Shown here: positions 1 to 7,018 of the stretch, in pieces
Numbering within the stretch: position 1 is the stretch's first letter
Layout: the number at the start of each line of letters is the position of its first letter
NCBI GenBank assembly: GCA_021804705.1
Contig: JAJZHC010000030.1
Location: forward strand, 1 to 12,065
DNA: 12,065 nt
DNA from: Pseudomonadota bacterium
Lineage (GTDB): Bacteria; Pseudomonadota; Gammaproteobacteria; Burkholderiales; Ferrovaceae
Reading direction: 5' to 3'
Program-made: the position numbers and the translations under genes
The notes under the pieces: model-generated
Database searches by the model: none
The model's input: only the letters and a program-made list of their open reading frames with translations
What the model was told of the DNA's origin: nothing

Positions 1-2
1 TT

Positions 3-602
3 GCCCGCACCGTACGCGCTCTAGCCAAAGCGGGCGCTGCCGGCATGCACATCGAAGACCAGGTACAGACCAAACGCTGCGGCCACCGGCCCGGCAAGGC
101 CATCGTCTCCCAGGGCGAAATGGTGGACCGCGTCAAGGCTGCCGTGGATGCGCGGGGGGATGACAACTTCGTCATCATGGCGCGCACCGACGCCCTCGCC
201 GTGGAAGGCCTCAATGCCGCCATCGAACGGGCCCAGGCCTGCGTGGAAGCGGGTGCCGACATGATCTTTCCCGAAGCCGTCACGGACCTGGCCATGTACC
301 GCCAGTTCAGAACCGCCGTCAAGGTGCCCATCCTGGCCAACATCACGGAATTTGGCGCCACCCCGCTGTACAGCGTGCAGGAACTGGCCTCTGCCAACGT
401 GGACATCGTGCTCTATTGTTGTGGCGCCTACCGCGCCATGAATGCCGCCGCGCTCAAGGTGTATCAGGCCATCCGTCGGGATGGCACGCAAAAGGGTGTG
501 CTGGATCTCATGCAAACCCGTTCGGAACTGTATGAGTTTCTGAACTACCACGCTTACGAACAAAAACTGGACGAACTCTTTTCACGGGAGGACAACGCAT
601 GA
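3..602 (+). CDS. prpB: 2-methylisocitrate lyase PrpB (5' end outside window)
   Basis: Cleaves 2-methylisocitrate to pyruvate and succinate, the last step of the cytosolic 2-methylcitrate cycle for propionyl-CoA. The reading frame is open from base 3, and the visible 199 residues correspond roughly to residues 98-296 of E. coli PrpB, so about a third of the protein lies upstream. Seen in the sequence: the HIEDQ segment, the KRCGH active-site loop with its catalytic Cys codon at 78-80, the MARTDALAVEG motif, and the family ending with TQKG, MQTR and ELYE. The isocitrate lyase/PEP mutase fold is inferred from these motifs. The codons at 417-422 encode Cys-Cys where E. coli has Pro-Leu, which is unusual. 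The stop overlaps the prpC start (ATGA), pointing to translational coupling. The true start and the operon promoter are not in the window. Confidence 0.96.
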   Translation, partial: ARTVRALAKAGAAGMHIEDQVQTKRCGHRPGKAIVSQGEMVDRVKAAVDARGDDNFVIMARTDALAVEGLNAAIERAQACVEAGADMIFPEAVTDLAMYRQFRTAVKVPILANITEFGATPLYSVQELASANVDIVLYCCGAYRAMNAAALKVYQAIRRDGTQKGVLDLMQTRSELYEFLNYHAYEQKLDELFSREDNA

Positions 603-1753
603 GCAGCGAAATCAGCGGCATGACTGCCAAACCAAAGAAATCCGTGGCCCTGTCCGGGGTTGCCGCCGGCAATACCAGCATCTGCACCGTGGGGCGCAGC
701 GGCAATGACCTGCACTACCGCGGCTATGACATCCTCGACCTGGCTCGCCATGCCACATTCGAAGAAGTGGCTCACCTCCTGATCCACGACCATCTGCCCA
801 ACAACGCCGAATTGCGCCATTACCGCAAAAAGCTGAAGTCGCTGCGCGGCCTGCCCGCCCCCGTGCAGGCAATTCTGGAACAGATTCCCGCTGCCGCGCA
901 CCCCATGGATGTGCTGCGCACCGGCTGCTCCATGCTGGGTACGGTGTTGCCTGAAAAGGATGACCATAACATCAGTGGCGCACGCGACATTGCCGATCGC
1001 CTGATGGCCTCATTCGGCTCCATGCTGCTGTACTGGTACCACTATTCCCATTCCGGCAAGATCATCGACGTGGAAACCGACGACGAGACGATCGCAGGCC
1101 ACTTTTTGCACCTGCTGCACGGCAAGGCGCCCTCGAAGAGTCATGAAAAGGCGCTGGACACCTCGCTGATCCTGTATGCCGAGCACGAGTTCAATGCCTC
1201 CACCTTTGCCGCACGGGTCACATCCGGCACGCTCTCGGACGCGTACTCCTGCATCACCTCAGGCATCGGCGCCCTGCGCGGCCCCAAACATGGCGGTGCC
1301 AACGAAGTGGCGATGGAGATCATCCGCCGCTATCATTCGGCTGACGAGGCCGAGGCCGACATTCGTCGCCGCATGGCCGCCAAGGAAATCGTGATCGGTT
1401 TCGGGCACCCGGTGTACACCATCGGTGACCCGCGCAACCAGATCATCAAGGAAATTTCGCGCAGTCTCTGCTCTGAAGCTGGCTACATGACGCTGTTCGA
1501 GATCTCGGAGCGCATCGAGACCGTGATGTGGGACGAAAAGAAAATGTTCCCCAACCTCGACTGGTACAGCGCCTCGAGCTACCACATGATGGGCGTGCCC
1601 ACCCTGATGTTCACCCCGCTCTTCGTGATTGCGCGTACCAGCGGCTGGTCGGCCCATGTGGTCGAACAGCGACAGGACAACAAGATCATCCGGCCCAGCG
1701 CCAATTACACCGGTCCGGAACCCCGTACCTTCGTACCCATCGACCTGCGCTAA
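599..1753 (+). CDS. prpC: 2-methylcitrate synthase PrpC
   Basis: Condenses propionyl-CoA with oxaloacetate to 2-methylcitrate and belongs to the citrate synthase family. At 384 residues it has the normal length for PrpC and lacks the longer N-terminal region of type II GltA. Visible motifs: SGVAAGNTSIC near residues 19-29, RGYDI at 41-45, EHEFNAS at 195-201, catalytic-type His231 in KHGG, His270 in GHPVY and Asp321 in NLDWYSA. The start ATG overlaps the prpB stop by 4 bp and is preceded by GGGAGG at 586-591, seven bases upstream, so this start is well supported. It is the second gene of the prpB-prpC-prpD-acnA-mdh operon. Many PrpC enzymes also accept acetyl-CoA, so it might supply citrate to the neighbouring aconitase; that is inference. 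A plain citrate synthase is the alternative, but the prp context argues against it. Confidence 0.96.
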   Translation: MSSEISGMTAKPKKSVALSGVAAGNTSICTVGRSGNDLHYRGYDILDLARHATFEEVAHLLIHDHLPNNAELRHYRKKLKSLRGLPAPVQAILEQIPAAAHPMDVLRTGCSMLGTVLPEKDDHNISGARDIADRLMASFGSMLLYWYHYSHSGKIIDVETDDETIAGHFLHLLHGKAPSKSHEKALDTSLILYAEHEFNASTFAARVTSGTLSDAYSCITSGIGALRGPKHGGANEVAMEIIRRYHSADEAEADIRRRMAAKEIVIGFGHPVYTIGDPRNQIIKEISRSLCSEAGYMTLFEISERIETVMWDEKKMFPNLDWYSASSYHMMGVPTLMFTPLFVIARTSGWSAHVVEQRQDNKIIRPSANYTGPEPRTFVPIDLR

Positions 1754-1768
1754 AATCACCTCTCTCCC

Positions 1769-1773
1769 AGGAG
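1769..1773 (+). promoter_or_regulatory. ribosome binding site fixing the prpD start
   Basis: AGGAG lies five bases before the ATG at 1779. The frame is open further upstream to an ATG at 1629, but that start would lie inside prpC. This site and the family length both favour 1779. Confidence 0.75.
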
Positions 1774-1778
1774 CCCTC

Positions 1779-3221
1779 ATGTCCGCACCCATCTCCAATG
1801 TCCGCCCCGCGCCCGACCAGGTCCTGGTGGACATTGCCCGCTATGTTGATGAATACCGCATCGACTCGCAAGAAGCCCTCACCACCGCCCGCAACTGTCT
1901 GATCGACACCCTGGGCTGCGGTCTGGAAGCCCTGTCCTATCCGGCCTGCACCAAGTTGATGGGACCCATCGTGCCTGGCACGGTGGTGCCCAACGGCGCC
2001 AAGGTGCCGGGAACACAGTTTCAGTTGGACCCTGTGCACGCCGCCTTCAACATCGGCTGCATGATCCGCTGGCTGGACTTCAACGACACCTGGTTGGCCG
2101 CAGAATGGGGCCATCCCTCCGACAATCTGGGCGGCATCCTGGCCGTGGCCGACTGGCTGTCTCGCAACCGCGTGGCTGAGGGCAAGGCGCCGCTCACCAT
2201 GCGTGCCGTGCTGGAAGCCATGATCAAGGCCCATGAAATTCAGGGCGTGCTGGCGCTGGAAAACAGCTTCAACCGGGTGGGGCTGGATCATGTTGTTCTG
2301 GTCAAGGTGGCTTCCACCGCGGTGGTAGCCAAGATGCTGGGCCTGACCTTCGACGAAATCGTCGATGCCGTTTCACTGGCCTGGGTGGACGGACAGAGCC
2401 TGCGCACCTATCGCCATGCGCCCAACACTGGCTCACGCAAGTCCTGGGCTGCGGGCGATGCTACCAGCCGTGCCGTGCGCCTTGCCCTGATGGTGCAGAA
2501 GGGAGAGATGGGCTATCCCTCCGTGCTGAGCGCCAAAACCTGGGGGTTTTACGACGTGCTCTTCAAGGGGCAACCCTTCAAGTTCCAGCGTCCCTATGGC
2601 AGCTATGTCATGGAAAACGTCCTGTTCAAGATTTCTTTCCCCGCCGAGTTCCATGCCCAGACCGCGGTGGAGTGCGCTCTCCAGTTGCACCCACAGGTCA
2701 AGGACTGCCTCGATGACATCGAAAAGGTGGTCATTACCACCCATGAGTCGGCCATCCGCATCATCGACAAGAGCGGTCCGCTCAACAATCCTGCCGACCG
2801 CGACCACTGCATCCAGTACATGACCGCCATCGGCATGATTTTCGGCCGCCTCACCGCCGCCGACTATGAAGACAATGTGGCCAACGATCCGCGCATCGAC
2901 GCCCTGCGCGACAAGATGTCCTGCGTGGAAGAAGCGCGCTACAGCCGCGAGTATCACGACCCGGACAAGCGCTCCATCGCCAACGCCATCCAGGTTTTCT
3001 TCAAGAACGGCAGCAAGACCGGACAGGTTGCCGTGGAGTACCCCATTGGGCACCGCCGTCGCCGTGCCGAGGGCATTCCGCATCTCGAGGCCAAGTTCCG
3101 TACCAACCTGGCGCGCCGTTTTCCGGCAAAGCAACAACAGGCCATTCTGGCCCTCGCGCTGGATCAATCGCGCCTGGAAAATACCCCGGTCAACGCATTC
3201 GTTGACCTGTTCGTCATCTAA
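1779..3221 (+). CDS. prpD: 2-methylcitrate dehydratase PrpD
   Basis: Dehydrates 2-methylcitrate to 2-methyl-cis-aconitate in the cytosolic methylcitrate cycle and needs no iron-sulfur cluster. With the start at 1779 the product is 480 residues, close to the 483 of E. coli PrpD. MmgE/PrpD family features are visible: the RWLDFNDTWLAAEWGHPSDN block at residues 97-116, which carries conserved Asp and His, then TGSRKSWAAGDATSRAVRLA, the FPAEFHAQTAVECA segment, and a C-terminal region with ADRDHC. The gap from prpC is 25 bp and contains AGGAG. The next gene, acnA, begins 20 bp downstream. PrpD alone does not efficiently complete the isomerisation; in characterised systems an aconitase rehydrates the product, and here one follows directly. 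The presence of PrpD separates this operon from the acnD-prpF version found in many other proteobacteria. Confidence 0.95.
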   Translation: MSAPISNVRPAPDQVLVDIARYVDEYRIDSQEALTTARNCLIDTLGCGLEALSYPACTKLMGPIVPGTVVPNGAKVPGTQFQLDPVHAAFNIGCMIRWLDFNDTWLAAEWGHPSDNLGGILAVADWLSRNRVAEGKAPLTMRAVLEAMIKAHEIQGVLALENSFNRVGLDHVVLVKVASTAVVAKMLGLTFDEIVDAVSLAWVDGQSLRTYRHAPNTGSRKSWAAGDATSRAVRLALMVQKGEMGYPSVLSAKTWGFYDVLFKGQPFKFQRPYGSYVMENVLFKISFPAEFHAQTAVECALQLHPQVKDCLDDIEKVVITTHESAIRIIDKSGPLNNPADRDHCIQYMTAIGMIFGRLTAADYEDNVANDPRIDALRDKMSCVEEARYSREYHDPDKRSIANAIQVFFKNGSKTGQVAVEYPIGHRRRRAEGIPHLEAKFRTNLARRFPAKQQQAILALALDQSRLENTPVNAFVDLFVI

Positions 3222-3241
3222 GCGGTTTTTGGGAGAGCTTT

Positions 3242-5926
3242 ATGAGTCACAATCTGTTTGATTCCCGCAAAACATTTGCCCTCCAGTCTGGCCAGGGCAC
3301 CTACTACGCCATTCCTGCGCTCGAAGCCGCAGGGGTAGCCAAGGTGTCGCGCCTGCCCGTTTCGCTGCGCATCGTCCTGGAATCGGTACTGCGCAACTTC
3401 GATGGCAAGCGCATCACCGAGTCGCACGTGCGCGAGCTGGCCAACTGGAAACCCCGTGCCGCCCGCACAGAGGAAATTCCCTTTGTGGTGGCGCGCGTGG
3501 TGCTGCAGGACTTTACCGGCGTGCCCCTGCTGGCTGACCTTGCCGCCATGCGCAATGTGGCGCAGAGCCTGGGCAAGGACCCCAAACGCATTGAGCCGCT
3601 GGTTCCGGTCAACCTGGTGGTGGACCATTCGGTACAGGTGGACTACTACAACGCTCCCACCGCCCTCAAGGACAACATGGCGCTGGAATTCCAGCGCAAC
3701 AACGAACGCTACAAGTTCATGAAATGGGGCATGCAGGCTTTTGACACTTTCCGCGTCGTCCCCCCGGGCATCGGCATCGTACATCAGGTCAACCTGGAAT
3801 ACCTGGCGCGCGGCGTGTTGCAAAAGGACGGTGTGTACTACCCTGACACCCTGGTGGGCACCGATTCGCACACCACCATGATCAACGGCATTGGCGTGGT
3901 GGGATGGGGTGTGGGCGGCATCGAGGCAGAAGCGGGCATGCTGGGTCAACCCGTGTATTTCCTGACCCCCGACGTGGTGGGCGTCCATCTCAAAGGCCGC
4001 CTGCCGGAAGGCGTTACGGCCACCGACCTGGTGCTGACGGTCACGGAAATGCTGCGCAAGGCCAAGGTGGTGGGCAAGTTCGTGGAATTCTTCGGCGAAG
4101 GTGCCACCTCGCTGGCACTGCCCGACCGCGCCACCATTGCCAACATGGCGCCGGAATACGGCGCCACCATGGGCTTTTTCCCGGTGGACGACGAAACCGT
4201 GGCGTACTTCCGCGCCACCGGCCGCACCGATGCCGAGATCGACGCCTTCGTCAGCTACTGGAAAGCGCAGGGCATGTACGGCATCCCCAAAGAGGGCCAG
4301 TGCGATTACAGCGAAACCCTGGAGCTCGATCTCGCCACCATCAGGCCCTCCGTGGCCGGACCCAAGCGCCCCCAGGATCGCATCGCGCTTTCTCAGCTCA
4401 AGAACAAGGTCGAAGCGCTGCTGACCCTGCCCGTGGCCGAAGGAGGCTACGGCAAGCCTGCACATAGCCCGGCCAGGCGCGTGGCCACGGCCAAGGCCGG
4501 AGTGAGCCTTGCGGATGCGGACGTGCTGATCGCCGCCATCACCTCATGCACCAACACCTCCAACCCGGGCGTGTTGCTGGCAGCGGGCTTGCTGGCAAAG
4601 AAGGCTGTGGCGCGTGGCCTGAAAGTAAACCCCTGGGTAAAAACCTCTCTCGCCCCCGGATCTCGCGTGGTCACGGAATACCTGCAGAATGCCGGATTGC
4701 AGGCGCCCCTGGACCAACTGGGCTTCCGCCTCGTGGGTTATGGCTGCACCACCTGCATTGGCAACGCCGGACCGCTGGATGCAGACCTGGAAGAGACCCT
4801 CGTCAAGAACGACCTGGTGGGATGCGCCGTCCTGTCGGGCAATCGCAATTTCGAAGCGCGCATCCATGCCAACATCCGCGCCAATTTCCTGATGAGCCCG
4901 CCGCTCGTGGTGGCCTTTGCCATTGCCGGCCGCGTCAACATGGACCTCTCCAGCGAGCCCCTGGGCATGGGCCAGGACGGCAAACCGGTGTATCTCAAAG
5001 ACGTCTGGCCCACCCAGGAAGAAGTGGCTGCCGTCATGAAGTACGCCACCGATGCCAATACCTATCGCCGCCTGTATGCGGATTTCACCAAGGACAACCC
5101 GCTGTGGAACGACATTCCTTCCAGCACCGGGATGGTGTACAACTGGGAAACCTCCACCTACATCGCAGAACCCCCGTTCTTCAAGGGTTTTTCCATGCAA
5201 CCGGGCAGCACCGCCAACATTCACGGCGCCCGTGCCCTGGGTATTTTTGGTGACTCCATCACCACCGACCACATCAGCCCGGCCGGTGCCATCAAGCCCT
5301 CCTCGCCCGCCGGAAAGTACCTGCAGGCCCATGGCGTAGCCGTAGCTGACTTCAACAGCTATGGCTCGCGTCGCGGCAATCATGAAGTCATGATGCGCGG
5401 CACCTTTGCCAATGTGCGCATCAAGAACCTGATGATTCCCGGCAGCGAAGGCGGCATCACGCTGCACCAGCCTTCGGGCGAACAGCTGGCCATTTACGAT
5501 GCCGCCATGAAGTACGTGGCAGCGAACGTGCCCACCGTGATTTTTGCGGGCGAAGAGTACGGTACCGGCTCATCGCGCGACTGGGCCGCCAAGGGCACCC
5601 AGCTGCTGGGCGTCAAGGCCGTAGTGGCCCGCAGTTTTGAACGGATCCACCGCAGCAACCTGGTGGGGATGGGTGTGCTGCCCTGCCAGTTCAAGGATGG
5701 CGCCACGGCGCAATCCCTTAATCTGGATGGCAGCGAAACCTTTGACATCAGCGGCATCGATGGCGACATCAAGCCGCAGCAGGATGTCGCCCTCACCATC
5801 CATCGCAAGGATGGCACCCGCGACACCGTATCTGTTTTGCTGCGCATCGATACCCCCATCGAAGTGGATTATTTCCGCCACGGTGGCATCCTGCCCTACG
5901 TGTTGCGTGAACTGATGTCCGCCTGA
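3242..5926 (+). CDS. acnA: aconitate hydratase AcnA ([4Fe-4S], probably also acts on 2-methyl-cis-aconitate)
   Basis: Isomerises citrate and isocitrate through cis-aconitate. In this operon it very likely also hydrates 2-methyl-cis-aconitate to 2-methylisocitrate. The 894 residues match the AcnA/IRP class (E. coli AcnA is about 891). Cluster ligands are visible as Cys436 in TSCTNTSNP and Cys502 and Cys505 in GYGCTTCIGN. Other motifs: VDHSVQVDYY at 128-136, NNERYKFMKWG, VGTDSHTTMINGIG at 205-218, GDSITTDHISPAG, NSYGSRRGNHEVMMRG, and the swivel-domain EYGTGSSRDWAAKG that carries the catalytic Ser. A GGGAGAG site at 3231-3237 precedes the ATG. AcnD, the prpF-dependent 2-methylcitrate dehydratase, is the alternative. 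Close agreement with E. coli AcnA along the chain, together with prpD in the operon and no prpF in view, favours AcnA. Confidence 0.93.
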   Translation: MSHNLFDSRKTFALQSGQGTYYAIPALEAAGVAKVSRLPVSLRIVLESVLRNFDGKRITESHVRELANWKPRAARTEEIPFVVARVVLQDFTGVPLLADLAAMRNVAQSLGKDPKRIEPLVPVNLVVDHSVQVDYYNAPTALKDNMALEFQRNNERYKFMKWGMQAFDTFRVVPPGIGIVHQVNLEYLARGVLQKDGVYYPDTLVGTDSHTTMINGIGVVGWGVGGIEAEAGMLGQPVYFLTPDVVGVHLKGRLPEGVTATDLVLTVTEMLRKAKVVGKFVEFFGEGATSLALPDRATIANMAPEYGATMGFFPVDDETVAYFRATGRTDAEIDAFVSYWKAQGMYGIPKEGQCDYSETLELDLATIRPSVAGPKRPQDRIALSQLKNKVEALLTLPVAEGGYGKPAHSPARRVATAKAGVSLADADVLIAAITSCTNTSNPGVLLAAGLLAKKAVARGLKVNPWVKTSLAPGSRVVTEYLQNAGLQAPLDQLGFRLVGYGCTTCIGNAGPLDADLEETLVKNDLVGCAVLSGNRNFEARIHANIRANFLMSPPLVVAFAIAGRVNMDLSSEPLGMGQDGKPVYLKDVWPTQEEVAAVMKYATDANTYRRLYADFTKDNPLWNDIPSSTGMVYNWETSTYIAEPPFFKGFSMQPGSTANIHGARALGIFGDSITTDHISPAGAIKPSSPAGKYLQAHGVAVADFNSYGSRRGNHEVMMRGTFANVRIKNLMIPGSEGGITLHQPSGEQLAIYDAAMKYVAANVPTVIFAGEEYGTGSSRDWAAKGTQLLGVKAVVARSFERIHRSNLVGMGVLPCQFKDGATAQSLNLDGSETFDISGIDGDIKPQQDVALTIHRKDGTRDTVSVLLRIDTPIEVDYFRHGGILPYVLRELMSA

Positions 5927-5952
5927 CTATTTACCCCTAGGAGATTGATCCC

Positions 5953-6936
5953 ATGAAACAACCTGTGCGTGTTGCGGTCACCGGCTCTGGTGGCCAGATT
6001 GGCTACAGCCTGCTGTTCCGTATTGCCAGCGGCGAAATGCTGGGCCCCGATCAGCCCGTGATTCTGCAATTGTTCGACATCACCCCATCGCTTCCCGTCG
6101 TACGTGGGGTAGTGATGGAGCTCGACGATTGTGCGTTTCCCCTGCTGCAGGGTGTCATCGTCACCGATGACGTGCGCGTAGCCTTCAAGGATGCCGACGT
6201 GGCCCTGCTGGTAGGCAGCCGTCCCCGTACCAAGGGCATGGAACGCAAGGACCTGCTGGAAATGAACGGCGCCATCTTCACAGAGCAGGGACGCGCGCTT
6301 TCAGAAGTGGCCAGTCGCGACGTCAAGGTGCTGGTGGTGGGCAACCCGGCCAACACCAACTGCCTCATCGCCATGAAGAATGCGCCAGAACTCAAACCGG
6401 CCAACTTCAGCGCCATGATGCGCCTGGATCACAATCGCGCCCTGTCGCAAATCGGCACCAAGTTGGGCAAGCCTGTGGCCAGCGTGAAAAGGGTGATCGT
6501 CTGGGGCAACCACTCCGCCACCCAATACCCCGACCTGTACCATGCCAAAGTGGATGGGCAAGCCGTATCGCACCTCATCAACGATCAGGCCTGGGTTGAA
6601 AACACGTTCATCCCCACGGTGCAGAAGCGCGGCGCCGCCATCATCGAGGCCCGCGGATTGTCCTCAGCCGCCTCGGCGGCCAATGCCGCCATGAACCATA
6701 TCCGCGATTGGGTACACGGTACTCCTGCAGACGACTGGGTAACGATGGGCATTCCCTCGGATGGCAGCTATGGCATTCCCGAGGGCGTATTGTTTGGCTA
6801 TCCCGTCACCTGCTCGGGCGGGAAATATAGTATCGTGCAGGGTTTATCAATCAGCGAATTCAGCAGGACCCGCATCAAGGCCACGCATGACGAGCTTCTG
6901 GAAGAGCGGCACGCAGTCACCCACTTGCTGGGTTAG
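5953..6936 (+). CDS. mdh: malate dehydrogenase, type II (NAD-dependent)
   Basis: Interconverts malate and oxaloacetate with NAD in the cytosol. The 327-residue length and the sequence place it in the type II, cytosolic-like bacterial family. The nucleotide-binding loop GSGGQIG is at residues 11-17, with Asp42 in LFDI, the usual acidic residue for NAD. Substrate and catalytic residues are Arg92 and Arg98 in RPRTKGMERKDLL, Asn131 in NPANTN, Asp159 and Arg162 in LDHNRA, and His187 in WGNHS. EARGLSSAASAANAAMNH is also typical of the family. AGGAG at 5939-5943 precedes the ATG by nine bases. The gene is the last of the operon and ends in tandem in-frame stops (TAG TAA). In this context it can return oxaloacetate to PrpC after succinate from PrpB is oxidised to malate; that role is inferred from position. 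Confidence 0.96.
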   Translation: MKQPVRVAVTGSGGQIGYSLLFRIASGEMLGPDQPVILQLFDITPSLPVVRGVVMELDDCAFPLLQGVIVTDDVRVAFKDADVALLVGSRPRTKGMERKDLLEMNGAIFTEQGRALSEVASRDVKVLVVGNPANTNCLIAMKNAPELKPANFSAMMRLDHNRALSQIGTKLGKPVASVKRVIVWGNHSATQYPDLYHAKVDGQAVSHLINDQAWVENTFIPTVQKRGAAIIEARGLSSAASAANAAMNHIRDWVHGTPADDWVTMGIPSDGSYGIPEGVLFGYPVTCSGGKYSIVQGLSISEFSRTRIKATHDELLEERHAVTHLLG

Positions 6937-6937
6937 T

Positions 6938-6972
6938 AAGGGAGAGAGGAAGGAAGAAAAAAAGGAAGGGGG
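6938..6972 (+). other. 35-nt uninterrupted purine tract
   Basis: Every base from 6938 to 6972 on the + strand is A or G, including seven consecutive A residues at 6957-6963. It begins inside the second of two tandem mdh stop codons and ends as the 5' arm of the terminator stem. It encodes nothing recognisable. A probable role is to provide the U-rich tail for termination on the - strand. Confidence 0.7.
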
Positions 6973-6998
6973 CAGGCCACAAGCCTGACCCCCTTTTG
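6968..6998 (+). terminator. intrinsic terminator after mdh, probably bidirectional
   Basis: GGGGG at 6968-6972 pairs with CCCCC at 6989-6993. C6973 pairs with G6987, leaving A6988 bulged. AGGC at 6974-6977 pairs with GCCT at 6983-6986 around a five-base CACAA loop. TTTT follows at 6994-6997. On the - strand the same stem is followed by a T-rich stretch opposite the A run at 6957-6963, so it could also terminate the convergent gene that ends at 7019. Confidence 0.8.
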
Positions 6999-7018
6999 TC
7001 GACAGGACCACTCCAACG

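Noticed and set aside
1629..1778. Upstream extension of the prpD frame to an earlier ATG
   Set aside because: It would overlap 125 bases of prpC and make the protein 50 residues longer than the family; AGGAG and ATG at 1779 fit better.
3218..4465. Long antisense ORF (415 codons) opposite acnA
   Set aside because: It is rich in His, Gly and Val in the pattern produced by reading GC-rich genes backwards. It lies fully opposite conserved aconitase coding sequence and has no family motif.
4544..5467. Antisense ORF (307 codons) opposite the acnA C-terminal half
   Set aside because: Same reverse-frame composition; the + strand codes for conserved aconitase motifs throughout.
3242..5926. Identification as AcnD (prpF-dependent 2-methylcitrate dehydratase)
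   Set aside because: Length 894 and close motif-by-motif agreement with AcnA, together with prpD in the operon and no prpF seen, favour AcnA; AcnD is usually about 865 residues.
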